Origin: Paragonimus skrjabini miyazakii
Lineage: Eukaryota > Platyhelminthes > Trematoda > Plagiorchiida > Troglotrematidae
Reading direction: 5' to 3'
NCBI GenBank assembly: GCA_014338405.1
Contig: JTDE01000451.1
Coordinates: forward strand, 155,314 to 219,313
Length of the DNA: 64,000 nt
In this document: piece after piece, positions 11,301 through 23,300 of the stretch
Layout of the letters: each line of letters opens with the position of its first letter
Position numbering within the stretch: position 1 is the first letter of the stretch
Translations under genes and position numbers: made by a program
Notes under the pieces: model-generated
Database searches by the model: none
Told to the model about the DNA's origin: nothing
Seen by the model: only the letters and a program-made list of their open reading frames with translations

Positions 11301-14300
11301 GGTGAGAATTGTGTTACTCAGAAACTACTCGATTCGGCTCTTAAAAATCAACTGTTTTCAATTTTGAAATCAGCAGTGTCCTCATTCCAGATCCGGTTTC
11401 GTCGCCAAGTGAATGAGTCAACTGGAAACCCTGCAGACAACCACGTGATTCCGCTTCTTTCCGAACCACATCTAGCACAGAATCAACCAGTTCTGCGCCC
11501 TTCGTGTAGTGCCCTTTTGCCCAGTTGTTCCCAGCCCTACTTTGGCCGAATGTGAAATTGTCCGGACGGAAGAGTTGACCAAACGGGCCGGCTCTCACAC
11601 TATCCATGGTCCCTGGTTCCAGATCGACCAGGATCCCACGTGGCACATACTTTCTCCCAGTTGCCTCGTTGTAGTAGACATTGATGCGTTCCAGTTGCAG
11701 ATCGGAATCACCGTGATAGTTTCTAGTAGGATCAATACTATGATCATCAGATATGACTTCCCAGAAATTCGCATGGATCTGGTTACCACATTGACCGGCC
11801 TGGAGATGAACCACTCCCCGCAATTTATCGGTGGTATCATACGGACGACGTGTAGGCAGTGGATTCCACTGATTAGACAGTACCTTTTGGTCAGGCTCGT
11901 GGCTGCCATGATGATGATTTCAGCTTTGCTTCGTTACATAATGTATTCTGGCGACTATATAATCGTCGTTGTCAAATTTAGTTCACTGAATCTTCGGCAT
12001 GATTTTTGACCGACATCTTGAGAATAACCAGACGTTATGAGCAAATGGCACTACCTTGGACGGTCGTTATCAGGGAGGAAGTAGTAGAAATCATTTTATT
12101 AAAGGGACAAAGGTCTCAAAGGGCTTATCGCTGGTATGCCAACATGTATAATGATTGCACCGCTTGATCAAAGATGATTATCGAACGGTGGAGAATGAAA
12201 CTGATATTGACAAGGAGCTCTTGAATGAAGTGTTAACGACTACTTCAAACCACAAGACTAATTGGGTTTGCTAATATTGTACATTCGTCACCTGAATGCT
12301 ATGGTGATAGTCAGTCACACTGCCAAAAAGCTCGTTGATTCACCTTTTACAGTGGCTCACTAAACATCAATCTAATCCTCAGTTTGTGAGATGCTCAATG
12401 CCATAATACCTGCAGTTGGATGAATCGTAGATCANNNNNNNNNNNNNNNNNNNNNNNNNNNNNNNNNNNNNNNNNNNNNNNNNNNNNNNNNNNNNNNNNN
12501 NNNNNNNNNNNNNNNNNNNNNNNNNNNNNNNNNNTTTAACGACATGGCTCAAAAAGCTATCGACGATTAAAACAGCGAGATGGTCACCAAGCTGACAGTT
12601 GAAGCTATCTATCTCCAACCGCTAACGTCGAATCGGACTTGATTTAACAAACGTACGCTGATGGTAAGCAGCATTAACGACGTCAAGATCGGACACGTGC
12701 GGTTTTGTTCGGAATAACCCGGAAACGTGGAGGTGACTAAATTCACAGACGAAAGTACACTTGGGTGGAGACAGAATTTCTAAACACGGTTAGGGTGCTG
12801 TTACTAACACAGTCTCCACGCAGTCTAGCAGTGCTCACGGCTAAATCAGTTAAGAGTAGAATAACGTGGAAACTCTGGTTTACTGAGGCAGAGATTAAAA
12901 AGCAATGCTCAGGTTAAGTTATATATTTTGGGGGTAATGTTAAGTCACTAGACGATAGTCACAAGTACTCAGCTCTGTTTTTCAATGTAAATTCCATCTA
13001 GTTCCCACACATGTAAAACTGTTTGTGCATCAATCAGGCAGAGTCGAATATTACTCTACTTACTCTTTTGGTAATGTCATATGACGCTTTGCCTATGCTG
13101 TCGACAAATTCGTTTTGGCAGCAGGGTTGCGATCCGCGCACCCCATCGATACAAACGGATGAAATATTTTTAGGGAATTACCACCAACTCATATTTAATG
13201 AACTGGGCAGTCTTTGCGAGGCATTAGAAGTAAACAAGGATAGTCCTGTTCAAAATAATGTGAAACATTTCGGGAAATGGAAAAAGTGGTCGTTATGAGC
13301 AGACCAGTTTATGTTCAGTGGACACTTATTAGGGGATCCCCATATGTACGCCAGAAGCGGTATATCACGGAGCTCGTTCTGTCGTTTGCGCTGTGATAAA
13401 CAGTTAAAATAATGTTCATAGTTCCCGATGGTCTTCAAGGGAGACCCGGTAACATTCAGTCGATGCCCCACAATTAGGACTATTCTGCCGGCTGAAAAAA
13501 TCATTGAATTTTGGTAGCTGCTACAACGTACGGACTTTGGTCGATACGAGTAGAACATAGCTCACAAGTCAATGCGGTTTTCGTGCTAATCAAGGTTTTT
13601 CAACCCAGCTTCTTTCGAAAAGAGGCTTTAAAAGCATGTTTTGCCAGAGCCTGCCGGTAGCGCTCATGCACACGACGGCCGGGACTTTAATCCCAGTCGG
13701 ACGTTCATGAAGCAACCATGTTGACCACTACACCACTTAATTCCCATTAACCATTCTTGAACCATCAAATGTAAACGCTCAGCCTTGTTTTCTGATGACT
13801 AATACCTCGTGAAACTGTGGCCGGAGTTCAAATCGCGTCCGAAGCAAGGACGAGCTCCAGCAGGTAAGAACCTCGAAACCGATAGATATTTTCGAAAAGG
13901 ATTGACTGAAAAATCCACTGGGATACTACAACTGTCACTAGCTGCAAGTGATGTTTATTTTATACCAAGAAAACTTTTTGTTTTACTCAACGGCAATTAG
14001 AATACCAGTACTAGTTAAAGTTAAGTAGTATTGTCCATGACTCGATGCTCAGGTTAATTTATATATTTTGAGTTAATCTGAAGTCACTAGACGATAATCA
14101 ACATGTTTGACTTGCAAACATGGCCTAAAGAATAAAACTTGCACGATAAAAAATGTGCGCTAATGACAATTTAACATTAAATTAATTCATATCTAATTCG
14201 TTCTAATGAAAGGGGAAATTCTCAAGTTGAGAGGCCAAAAGTTTTGCTAGTTTGCTTCTAGAATTCTTTAAGATTTGCATGATAAGTTGTTCATTGCTGA

Positions 14301-17300
14301 ATAAAATGAAACAGGACGGACAGGTTAGAATATTTCAGTCTTGAAAAGTTTGTTGTAGACGAAATGCCACACGTCTATGCATATAACTGATCATCAAATT
14401 ATCAGTCGTCCGCAGAGTCAACCGTCAATCAGACAAGCGAATCGAAACTGAATTTTCTTCGGTAAAAATAAGTCATGTAAAAGTGATTGAACTTTGAAAG
14501 TATCTGTGAAAGTTGGTTGAATATAAACAAAAAAACATCACAATCCCCGTGTTCACTGTAGTTTAAATAAACGTAAAAACTATTTAGGGTTCGTACACCA
14601 TAATCGTTTAAAAGCTGGTTCCGGTACACATCCTTTGCGTTGGCTTATTTTAGTCCGTCAAGTACACGGCAGTAGGGTTCCAATCTTGTTCAAATTTTTC
14701 ATATACGACCATTCTGTTCACAATGAGGCTTGAACATGATCATGCACTTGTTAGCTGAGTACGTTGACCATGGCATCAGTGACACCACGCTGAGAATGAC
14801 AGACTTATCACAGTTACAGAGTCAGCCAGGTGGAATTATTTGAAACCTACTATGATTGAAGGAAAACATCAAGATTCGTTTATGCATCATCATGAGCTCT
14901 AGGCCATCACGTTTGGATTATGATGTCCACACCACCTAGCCCGGTGACTTTAGTCACCTAATCAGTCATTAGTACTCGTCAGCTTAATCAGAAAAGAACA
15001 ACTCCACCTGATTGCACCATCTAATGTCCTTAGAGTCGCCGCAACATTCTGTTTCTACTGGATCCACTTCTCTCGTAAGTTGAACTACGAAGGTCGACAT
15101 ACTCATTTCAGAACAAGCCATAATGCTTGTTTCAACACGTTGTCACTGACTAGATTGAAAGTTCGGCGGGGACTACGACAACTACACACTATTTGTGGGC
15201 TTATAAAAATGTAGCGCGAGACCTTCGTGTCAGTGTGCAGGGAATTGGCAAGAAATTCTCATCCACGATAGGAATCTGAAGTCAAACCTAGATATCACAA
15301 TCAAAATCTATTATTTATCCTGAGCAAACAATAAAAAACGTGGTAATAGTAAAAGAATCGACCGAAACCCAACCGACCGTTGTTAGCTGTAACTGTTGTA
15401 ACTGCGAGGTTTCTACTCCGCCTTCATGGAATGTTACGTGTCGTGAGAATTTAAGGCTTGTCCTAAATCTTAAAATCTTCGGATGCTTACGGTTTCGGCG
15501 ACGACCTTCGGGCTTGCCTCCTGCACCAGTCCGGTCCAGGTGTCTTGATCTTTGTCCAACCCCAACCAAATTAACGTTCTGATCTGTACGGGTGCGCGTA
15601 AATATTTGTTCTCACTCTCTTCTTTCAGTTTTGGTTGCTGAAAGAATAAGTTATGAAAGTTGTGTGAGACGAATTGTTTCGTTTAAATTTAAAAGTTTAT
15701 CATTTAGGTAGTCTAGCCGACTTATTCGGTAAACATTTCAGTGTCTGTTACATTAAAGTGATACAACGAAAAAGTAACAAAAATATCATAGCATGGTTGC
15801 GAGAGTAATGGTTTTTATATTTTGGGTAACTCCACAAATTGATCAATTCCTACTCCCTTAATTAATGTTTGGTGAACTTTTCAGAAATAAGGCGTGGCGT
15901 AGAAGAGTATTTAAGTTGATTTGCACTAAAAGAAACTTATTAACAAATCACCTTAAGGACCAGGCTGACAAAAGACAAAATAAAAATGAATGTAGAATTT
16001 TCAGCAGTTACCTTGAAATTCAAAGTCTGTGGCACTCCACAGTACATGCCAGAATAAAGTGGATTACTGCTGTACAATACCATATGAGCTGGAATGCGAT
16101 AGTAGGCTTTTCTCTGTCCTCCAGACAGCATCCAAATGACCACATCTGGAAAACTTTGTTGAGGCTGCATAAAGTAGTGAAATAGGATGATGGATAAAAT
16201 TTCCAAATAAGACAGTTCATACAAGACAGGGATTAATGCATGTAAACTGTGTAGTGTGAATGTAATCGTACTAAAAAATTATTTTGACGGAAAACTGCGT
16301 CCAGAATACGTATCGGTGGTATCATCTGAGACCTGTAAAGCGAACTTTCTGATTCTAACAGCATTAAATCCGGGACGCAAATGTGTGTAACTAACTGAAA
16401 TGAATCTGTAAAGTTCAAGGTCCAAAACACTCAGACGAAAGCTGATGGTTTCAGGAGTGCAACAGATGCTCATAATACACGTCGAGTAACTCCAGAAAAA
16501 TGGATGGTTTCGGATTACCTGAACATGTTTTCCGTTTGCTTCCTATTTCTGACATGAGCAGTTAGCAGAATTCCAACGAAAAGATTATTTCCAAATAACG
16601 TCTTTAAAACGTTTTTGGGACTATGTTGGAACATCAAGATCACCTATAAAGTGTGTCCAATTTGAAACTGTTATGCCTAATTGGTACTTCCAAAAACATG
16701 CCAATTTTCAAACCTTTTCAACATTATTTCCGGTTAACCGTCTAATCCAGTTTAAAACAATCACGTCGACGGGGCTTCTTCCAGGATTCCATGATCAACT
16801 TCTTTGTAGTTATTAATTGGTTTGATTAGGTTTTCTGTTTATTTTCATCACTGTATCGCCTAAAGTTTGACTTTTATGGTCTTCACTATAGTAGTCTACT
16901 CCATCAATTTGTGTCTATCCAAACGCTATAAAATAATTATTCCAACAAGGTTCAATTCCCACTCCCTGAATACTTCATGGTATGCGGTAACTTATCCCAT
17001 AAGCTACTTTATCAGTCTCATCGTTCATCACCCCTTTGGTAAATGTTTTGGTCAGTGTAGTCTCAAGCACTTGAATACAAAACATTAATTATTTCATACC
17101 TGTCGCACTACTTTCCATTGTCAAAAATTTGTTATTGACTGTGATAATCGATACTTTCAGATAGGATGTCTTTTGCTTTTTGACTGTACACAAGTGTGTT
17201 TTACAAATATTGAGTATTCCATTGCAAAGTTTACACACTGAGTGCACAATAGCCACTTTTCGTAATTTCACTCAACACGGAAAGCACAAAAGTGTAGTAC

Positions 17301-20300
17301 GATGGTACCTAGTTTTTCGTATGATTCCTAACTGTAACTTCATTCCGGAAGATGCTAGAAAGATTTTTTACTCACGGAGCAGTATGTAATAAATTTTGAG
17401 TCACTTGAGTAGTTATAGCAGACATGCGTAGTGTGTACATATAACGCAAATTTTAGTGTTATAGTTTCAACCGGATAGTTAAATAATGAAGGTTGAGTAC
17501 GGTGAAGTCACGCCCTTTGGTATCGACCTGTCGTTAAAGCCTTGACATGAATTTACAGTATCATTCTTGCACTTTTATGAGTATCCTGATTGAAGTCATT
17601 AACTGGTTTGGTATAATGATGTTAACATTAACTGAATGTCGGAAGCAGTTTCACCAAGAGTTTAACAGGCATCATGCAGCTGTGAGCTGTGCACACCCTA
17701 GCGATCGTATAACATATGGCCAGTTGTGTACACATTACCCTCTGCAGATCTCCGAACCTTGACATTGGTCACAGGTCCTGCCAATTTACCCTGACGATTG
17801 TGTCTCACGCGATGTGCTACGTTGACTGTACAATCAAAAGACGCAGTCTGTATGACACTTTCTGGATCAACATTTTGTGTAATCTAGGCGTACTTTCTCG
17901 TATCTAGGTTAGAATGAAAAACGCACAAATGGAGGTGAATTATGTTATGGCAAGTTTGCATATACACTTAGGTTTGTGTCACCAATTAACCGTTGTCGCT
18001 CCAGACTGAGTTACTAAGATAGTCCGAACGTTAAACTTATCGACTGTGGACACAGACTGCAGATAATGCAGATACCTAATGATAAAATGGCAGGTTTCAA
18101 GGTGCGTTCATTCATGGCGAAAAACAGAACACTGAATGTCTTGGTGACGTCTACAATGTGACCTGTCTCAAGTATGCACTTAACCGTTGGAAGGGTGGAT
18201 TTAGATCCACAGTGACAGCTAGTGCATACCCAGCAAACATTTGGGTTTGCAATAACTACGGCATTTGTTCACCGTTCCGAATGCCCAAAAGTCTACTGGC
18301 CCTTCCTATATGAAATTTACTACTATACGAAAGATGTAAATCACATGGGATATGACTCGATAGCTTTGTTTTCGCCCTGTCAGTGACAAAAGCGGTTGTA
18401 TCGTTTGTTATGATAAGCAAATTTGTGCGGCATTGTGAATTTGAGAATCACCCGAAGTTAACTGTTGCGCAAGCCATCTGGCAAGATCATTCGTCACTAA
18501 AAACGCCTTCAAAAAAAACATTATAAGTAGGCATGGTCAGTAGGTACATGTGTCCATGCCTAGCTCTTCAGATTCCTTTATAGTGAAGCAAAGGAAGCCA
18601 ACCCCACCTTGCAATTGGTCGATGGTGCACATTCGTTTTGTTTTCCCAAACAGAATGCACATCAATCGCTTTGTTTTGGCTAACAAGCATGTGCTTGTGC
18701 TGAGCGGTAACCATTGGTGTAATCAAACCATCGTTCAGTCTATATGATAAAACACCCAGAAACCAAAGTTGTTCAAACTGTTCTATTCAAGAGCCAGTTG
18801 GGTAGTTATCTTTCACCATCTCGAGCATGTATGAACTGTGAGGTCATTGGGATTGCAGGTGGTCTACCATGCGAGTATCACCATTAAACAGTGCGTCTCA
18901 GTTCTCCTCACGGATGACGCACATTTTATTAAATCATCTAATCAGCAGGCTGAACAGCTTTACACCGAAGGTGTGCGCTTCCATGTGAATGTCCGTTGGG
19001 TTCAGATGCCTCACTGTTCGGTTCACGATATCACGAGATACGCATCACTTGATCTGCGTATACGTACGCGCACTACACAATACATTCGAAGTGTATCTTA
19101 TTGCATAGGCTAACATTTGTATTCATATCAGCTCAAATACAGACCATTTTTAACTGTACTGTCATGGACGATAATGCAAGTTTCATGATACCAAGCGTTC
19201 GCCTGTATGATCCAAATTTCAACCAAATGCGTTATGCGAAGAAAATTTAACAATAACAACCTCAATGGAAAGTTGCTTCATCATGGCTTGATAGTCCTGA
19301 AGTAGTTGAATCGCCTCCGGAATAGTAGCTACATTCTCTCTGGCCTCAACAGCCTGGTCATGCAGCTCTTTCAATTGACGTTCTCTGAGTTCCTTCAGAT
19401 GCGTGTCCATTTCATTTGGCGGATTGTTCTCCGGTTCCCAGACAGGCAAACTTTGGCTGAAAACAAAATTACTGATGAGTAGTCGGGGATTTGGTTAATT
19501 TCAAGTTGAACATCACCCACAATTGATCGCAGCTGTCGCATCCCCATAGAATTTCAACTCGGCCCCTTTCGAAAAGAACCACTAGACTCGAGTTTCGCTC
19601 TCAATACAGCTCGTCAGTAGTGCATATCCTCGCCATTGCCGGGACTAGAACTCCGGCCACGCTGTTCATGAGGCAACCGTGTTTACCACTGCTCCATTGA
19701 CCTCACGTTAGGCACGACCGAATTATCATGTGTGAACGTTCAACCACTTTCGCTTGTGAGTAATGATTGGAAGGGACCGACTGGAAATTCTATGGGAATG
19801 CAACAGCTGCGATCAATTGTGAGTGATGTTCAACTTGAAAACAAAATATAAAAAATAAGCAATGTAATGCACTAGTAGTAAAACCACCTATTCAGTAGTC
19901 GATCTCAACATTACGAATTATTTGTACGATAAGGCTTTTCGTTGAGTTCTATCACAACAAACTGCTACACCCACATAGAAGACTAAACGGGTGTTAGCAC
20001 AGGGATTGCTGCAGCTGATTGTTCCAACTAAATCCTACAAACCCAAATGGATCAACTCACAGGTTGCATTTTAACGTGTTATCAACAAAATCACAGACAA
20101 TGTTTATAATTAGTTCTGTTTAACAGAGCAAAGTCTGGAAGATTATCAGCAACATCCAAATAACTTAAACCGATACACAATTTCATATTTTCTCTTCATA
20201 GTGAAACTGAGGTGACAATTAGATCAGACGAATAAGAGACACATGACCCTAGAGTGTAACTTGCGTACGGTCTACAACTCACACAGTAATGAACACCAGA

Positions 20301-23300
20301 AGATCGACGAAAATATGTACGCAACCTTGTTCAACTCCTAATCGACTCCAAGAAACATTGGTTCAGATTGCCTACGGGATAAAAGATTAGCAAATTGGTA
20401 CAGTCTTATAACCTGATAGAGGTTAACTGACAGACACAACAGTGGTCTGATACCGAGAGCGTATAGACACTGTCTGTTCAAATGGGTCAGGTCTCTTATT
20501 CGTAGACCGGCAAAACCGAACACACACAAGTACTGTGTACCCTTCCCTCAACCGGCAATTGAACACATTTAAGAGAGCACATTTAACCGCACGGATACCT
20601 CATAACATACAGCCTAATTGCGATCAACAGGTTCAAACGGTTAGCCTTCAACAATAAATTTGAGAGTAGGATCAACAAAATCTTGCAACACCAATTTAAA
20701 CCTCGAAGGTGTCAACCGCGCAAATATATAGACCATTTCTATCATCTAACCGAGTAAACATGAACTACAAGTTGTCTGCAAAAATCACTTTGATCCAGTA
20801 GCCCACAAATCTAAGAAGAATTATTTTCAAATTGATTGAACATACTTTACAATAGTATACTGTGAGGAGCAGACATGCGTTCAAGTTAGTTACCTGCAGT
20901 CCAAAATGAATTCGTCTATTGCTGCGATTGCCACTTGGGCTTGGTGTTCCTGCTCTGCTTTGGCTGCCACGGCCATTCTAATTTTTGCCATATTTATACT
21001 CTGAATGAAACATAGAGTAAGCAACTTTTAGAATGTTCTAGCAGTAACTTACCTATTGGTATAAACAACATGTCAGAAACAAATTTTTATTCAATCAGTA
21101 CTGATAACTTCAAACATATTATTCCGTTCAGTTTTGTGAACATTTCCATTTAACATGCGTCTACATCTACGTTCGAACCATTCAATATCATGTGAAAAAA
21201 ATCAAGTAATATGGTTTTTATGTTGCTCTACTAACCCAACATCGCAGAAATTGGCCATCTGAAGTAGGCACTGAAGAAGAATGCTTAGTAAAGCGTTAAA
21301 TGAAACAGAAGTGAATGTGAACTGACTAATCACCGTCTACAGTAGTGAAGACAGCAGGCAGAGAAGTCAGAAGACGTAAGGCAGTGAAAAAAGACAGTGA
21401 AAACTGTCTGACACAACGTTTGATCAGAACACGTCTACATTGCTATCCGGCGAAACAGCAACAGCAAACAGTGCGTTCTAGTCAGGTACAGCTTAAAATT
21501 TCTTTTAAGACATTCGGCCGTCATGGTGTGGAGTGAACAAAGCTATCTTTCAGGAGTATAAGACAAATGAACATAGAGTTCATTCACTTTGTGGAGTTCA
21601 TGTTCGCCAGTGAACAGGATATCTTGTCAACCACACGGTCTCCACATATCAGTCCCACTAAGTATCTATGGGACAAGTTGAAGCGGAAGATGGACGAGGG
21701 TCAGCCTTTCCGTTCACTATCAGAGCCAGCAATAGCTCTGAAAAAATGATGAAACAGTCTTTCACAAGAACGTGTTGGTGCAGTAATATCACTAAAAGAT
21801 GACCTAAAAGTGCTGGTTAACAAGAGATAAATAACAATTACCAATAGTTAGTTGTGAGTGGACTAAGTACAAGTTGAAGATAGTGCACGCTCGATTACAC
21901 CTTTCGCATTCAGCGGGATGTTCCAGCCAGCCTCTTTCAAAAAGGAGTCATAAAGTCGAGTTCCGTTCTTGTTATGCCTCGTCAGTAGTGCATATCCGTG
22001 GAGAAGCCGCTACTTGAACTGTAACCACAGAACAGTGTTCATCACTGAAAAAGGGTGGCTAGAACGTTCATCTAAACTGAAAAGCTTAAAACAGCTTCGT
22101 AATGCCCAAATTAAATCAACCAACACATCGGGTAACCATCAGTAACCTAACGTATTGTTCAGCAGGTTTAAGAACTTAGAAGTTCTTAGTTTCGGGTTAA
22201 CGATTGGAGTTTACAGATGATAACTATCTCCTCTCCAGACGGTTGGAAAAATTTTCCAGTAGTTGCAAGCAAAATTGGTTTGGCGTTCAGATGAAACATT
22301 TCGATCGTGCTTATTATGAGGTCATTGGCGGAGTTGTCAACGAGGTTGTTTCAAGAAAGCGTAGAGGAAGTTTAAGTCGCGGCTGTGTTGAGGATATGTA
22401 TCACTAGCGAGTTTTGATAAGAGCGGAACTCGAGTGCAATTCTTCTTTACAAAAGAAGTTAGCTAGAAAACTTGGTTGAATTTAAAATTTATCATTAACT
22501 GTGAGTAACGTTCAATTGGAAGTTAGATCCAAAACGTCAACTTTTCGTAGAAACCAAAACACGTCGAACTGCGGTTTTAATTTGTTGTGGCTTGCACGAA
22601 TAATGAGCATCAGCGAAGCGCACAAGACATTCTTTTATATCCAACTAGTTAGAAAGTACTAACGTCGACTTATAGACTTGAAACTTTTCGCAAGCAGAAT
22701 GGTTCTTCATAAAAGCATACACACATTTCCATTCAACCTTGCTCAATACGGTCATTAGCAATATTATCCAAATCACTCGAAAGCCTCCGCAGATATTACA
22801 CAAGCTATCTCACCAATTTGTCGGCAATCTTTTTGAACATGTTTATCGCATTCAATCGGTACGATATATCTTCCCATTGTGAGTCTATCACTGCGCATGG
22901 CTTTTCATCTCCCCAAGGTAAATAGCTGTACGCTCGACCATCATACACCGGGTTCGAGGGAGGAGTGGTTGAAGCACATGGGGGCACGGAGTCGTCCAGT
23001 TTGTTGCCATAGTTGCCGATGCTTACTTCAAATTCGATCGGCTTATTTTTCTCTCCAGGTATTTGCGTAGCGGAGATAAAGGCTGCATGCAACCGATATT
23101 TTCGACGGCGAAGTAACTTCTGAAATTTAGAAGCAATATGTTCTATAAATATGGCCCGTTATGGTTAACTTCAATATGAAAATATACTACTACAATGATT
23201 AGTTCATCAAGGATGAGAAAGGTATACACAAAACTTAGAAAACTACTCATTTCACACGAGGTTCTAACTTCTGGATGCTTTCCGCACACTTGATTACCGT

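Larger units (their letters stand above)
7748..16011. other. Ferlin intron region, 8.3 kb with scaffold gap
   Basis: Between the FerB and DysF exons lie a perfect hairpin (8851-8904), a Penelope-like terminal fragment (9386-9503), a beta-tubulin pseudogene fragment (11362-11823), 100 N (12435-12534), two direct repeats (12905-12960, 14045-14098) and an inverted SINE dimer (13597-13957). One ferlin exon of about 135 bases should lie here but is not visible. The stretches 7903-8800, 9510-11340 and 14100-16000 show nothing I can classify. Confidence 0.6.
21001..22813. other. Ferlin intron, 1.8 kb, filled with repeats
   Basis: It contains a Tc1-like transposase remnant (21340-21830), inverted SINE dimer C (21918-22519) and a repeat shared with 9443-9503 (22573-22623). 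Confidence 0.7.

Noticed and set aside
11509..12009. 166-codon plus-strand frame
   Set aside because: Its first two thirds are the complement of the beta-tubulin fragment.
12379..12618. Open frame spanning the N gap
   Set aside because: It is open only because ambiguous bases cannot encode stops.
15315..15582. Coding region at paired open frames on both strands
   Set aside because: No domain or splice context; the two frames are complements of each other.
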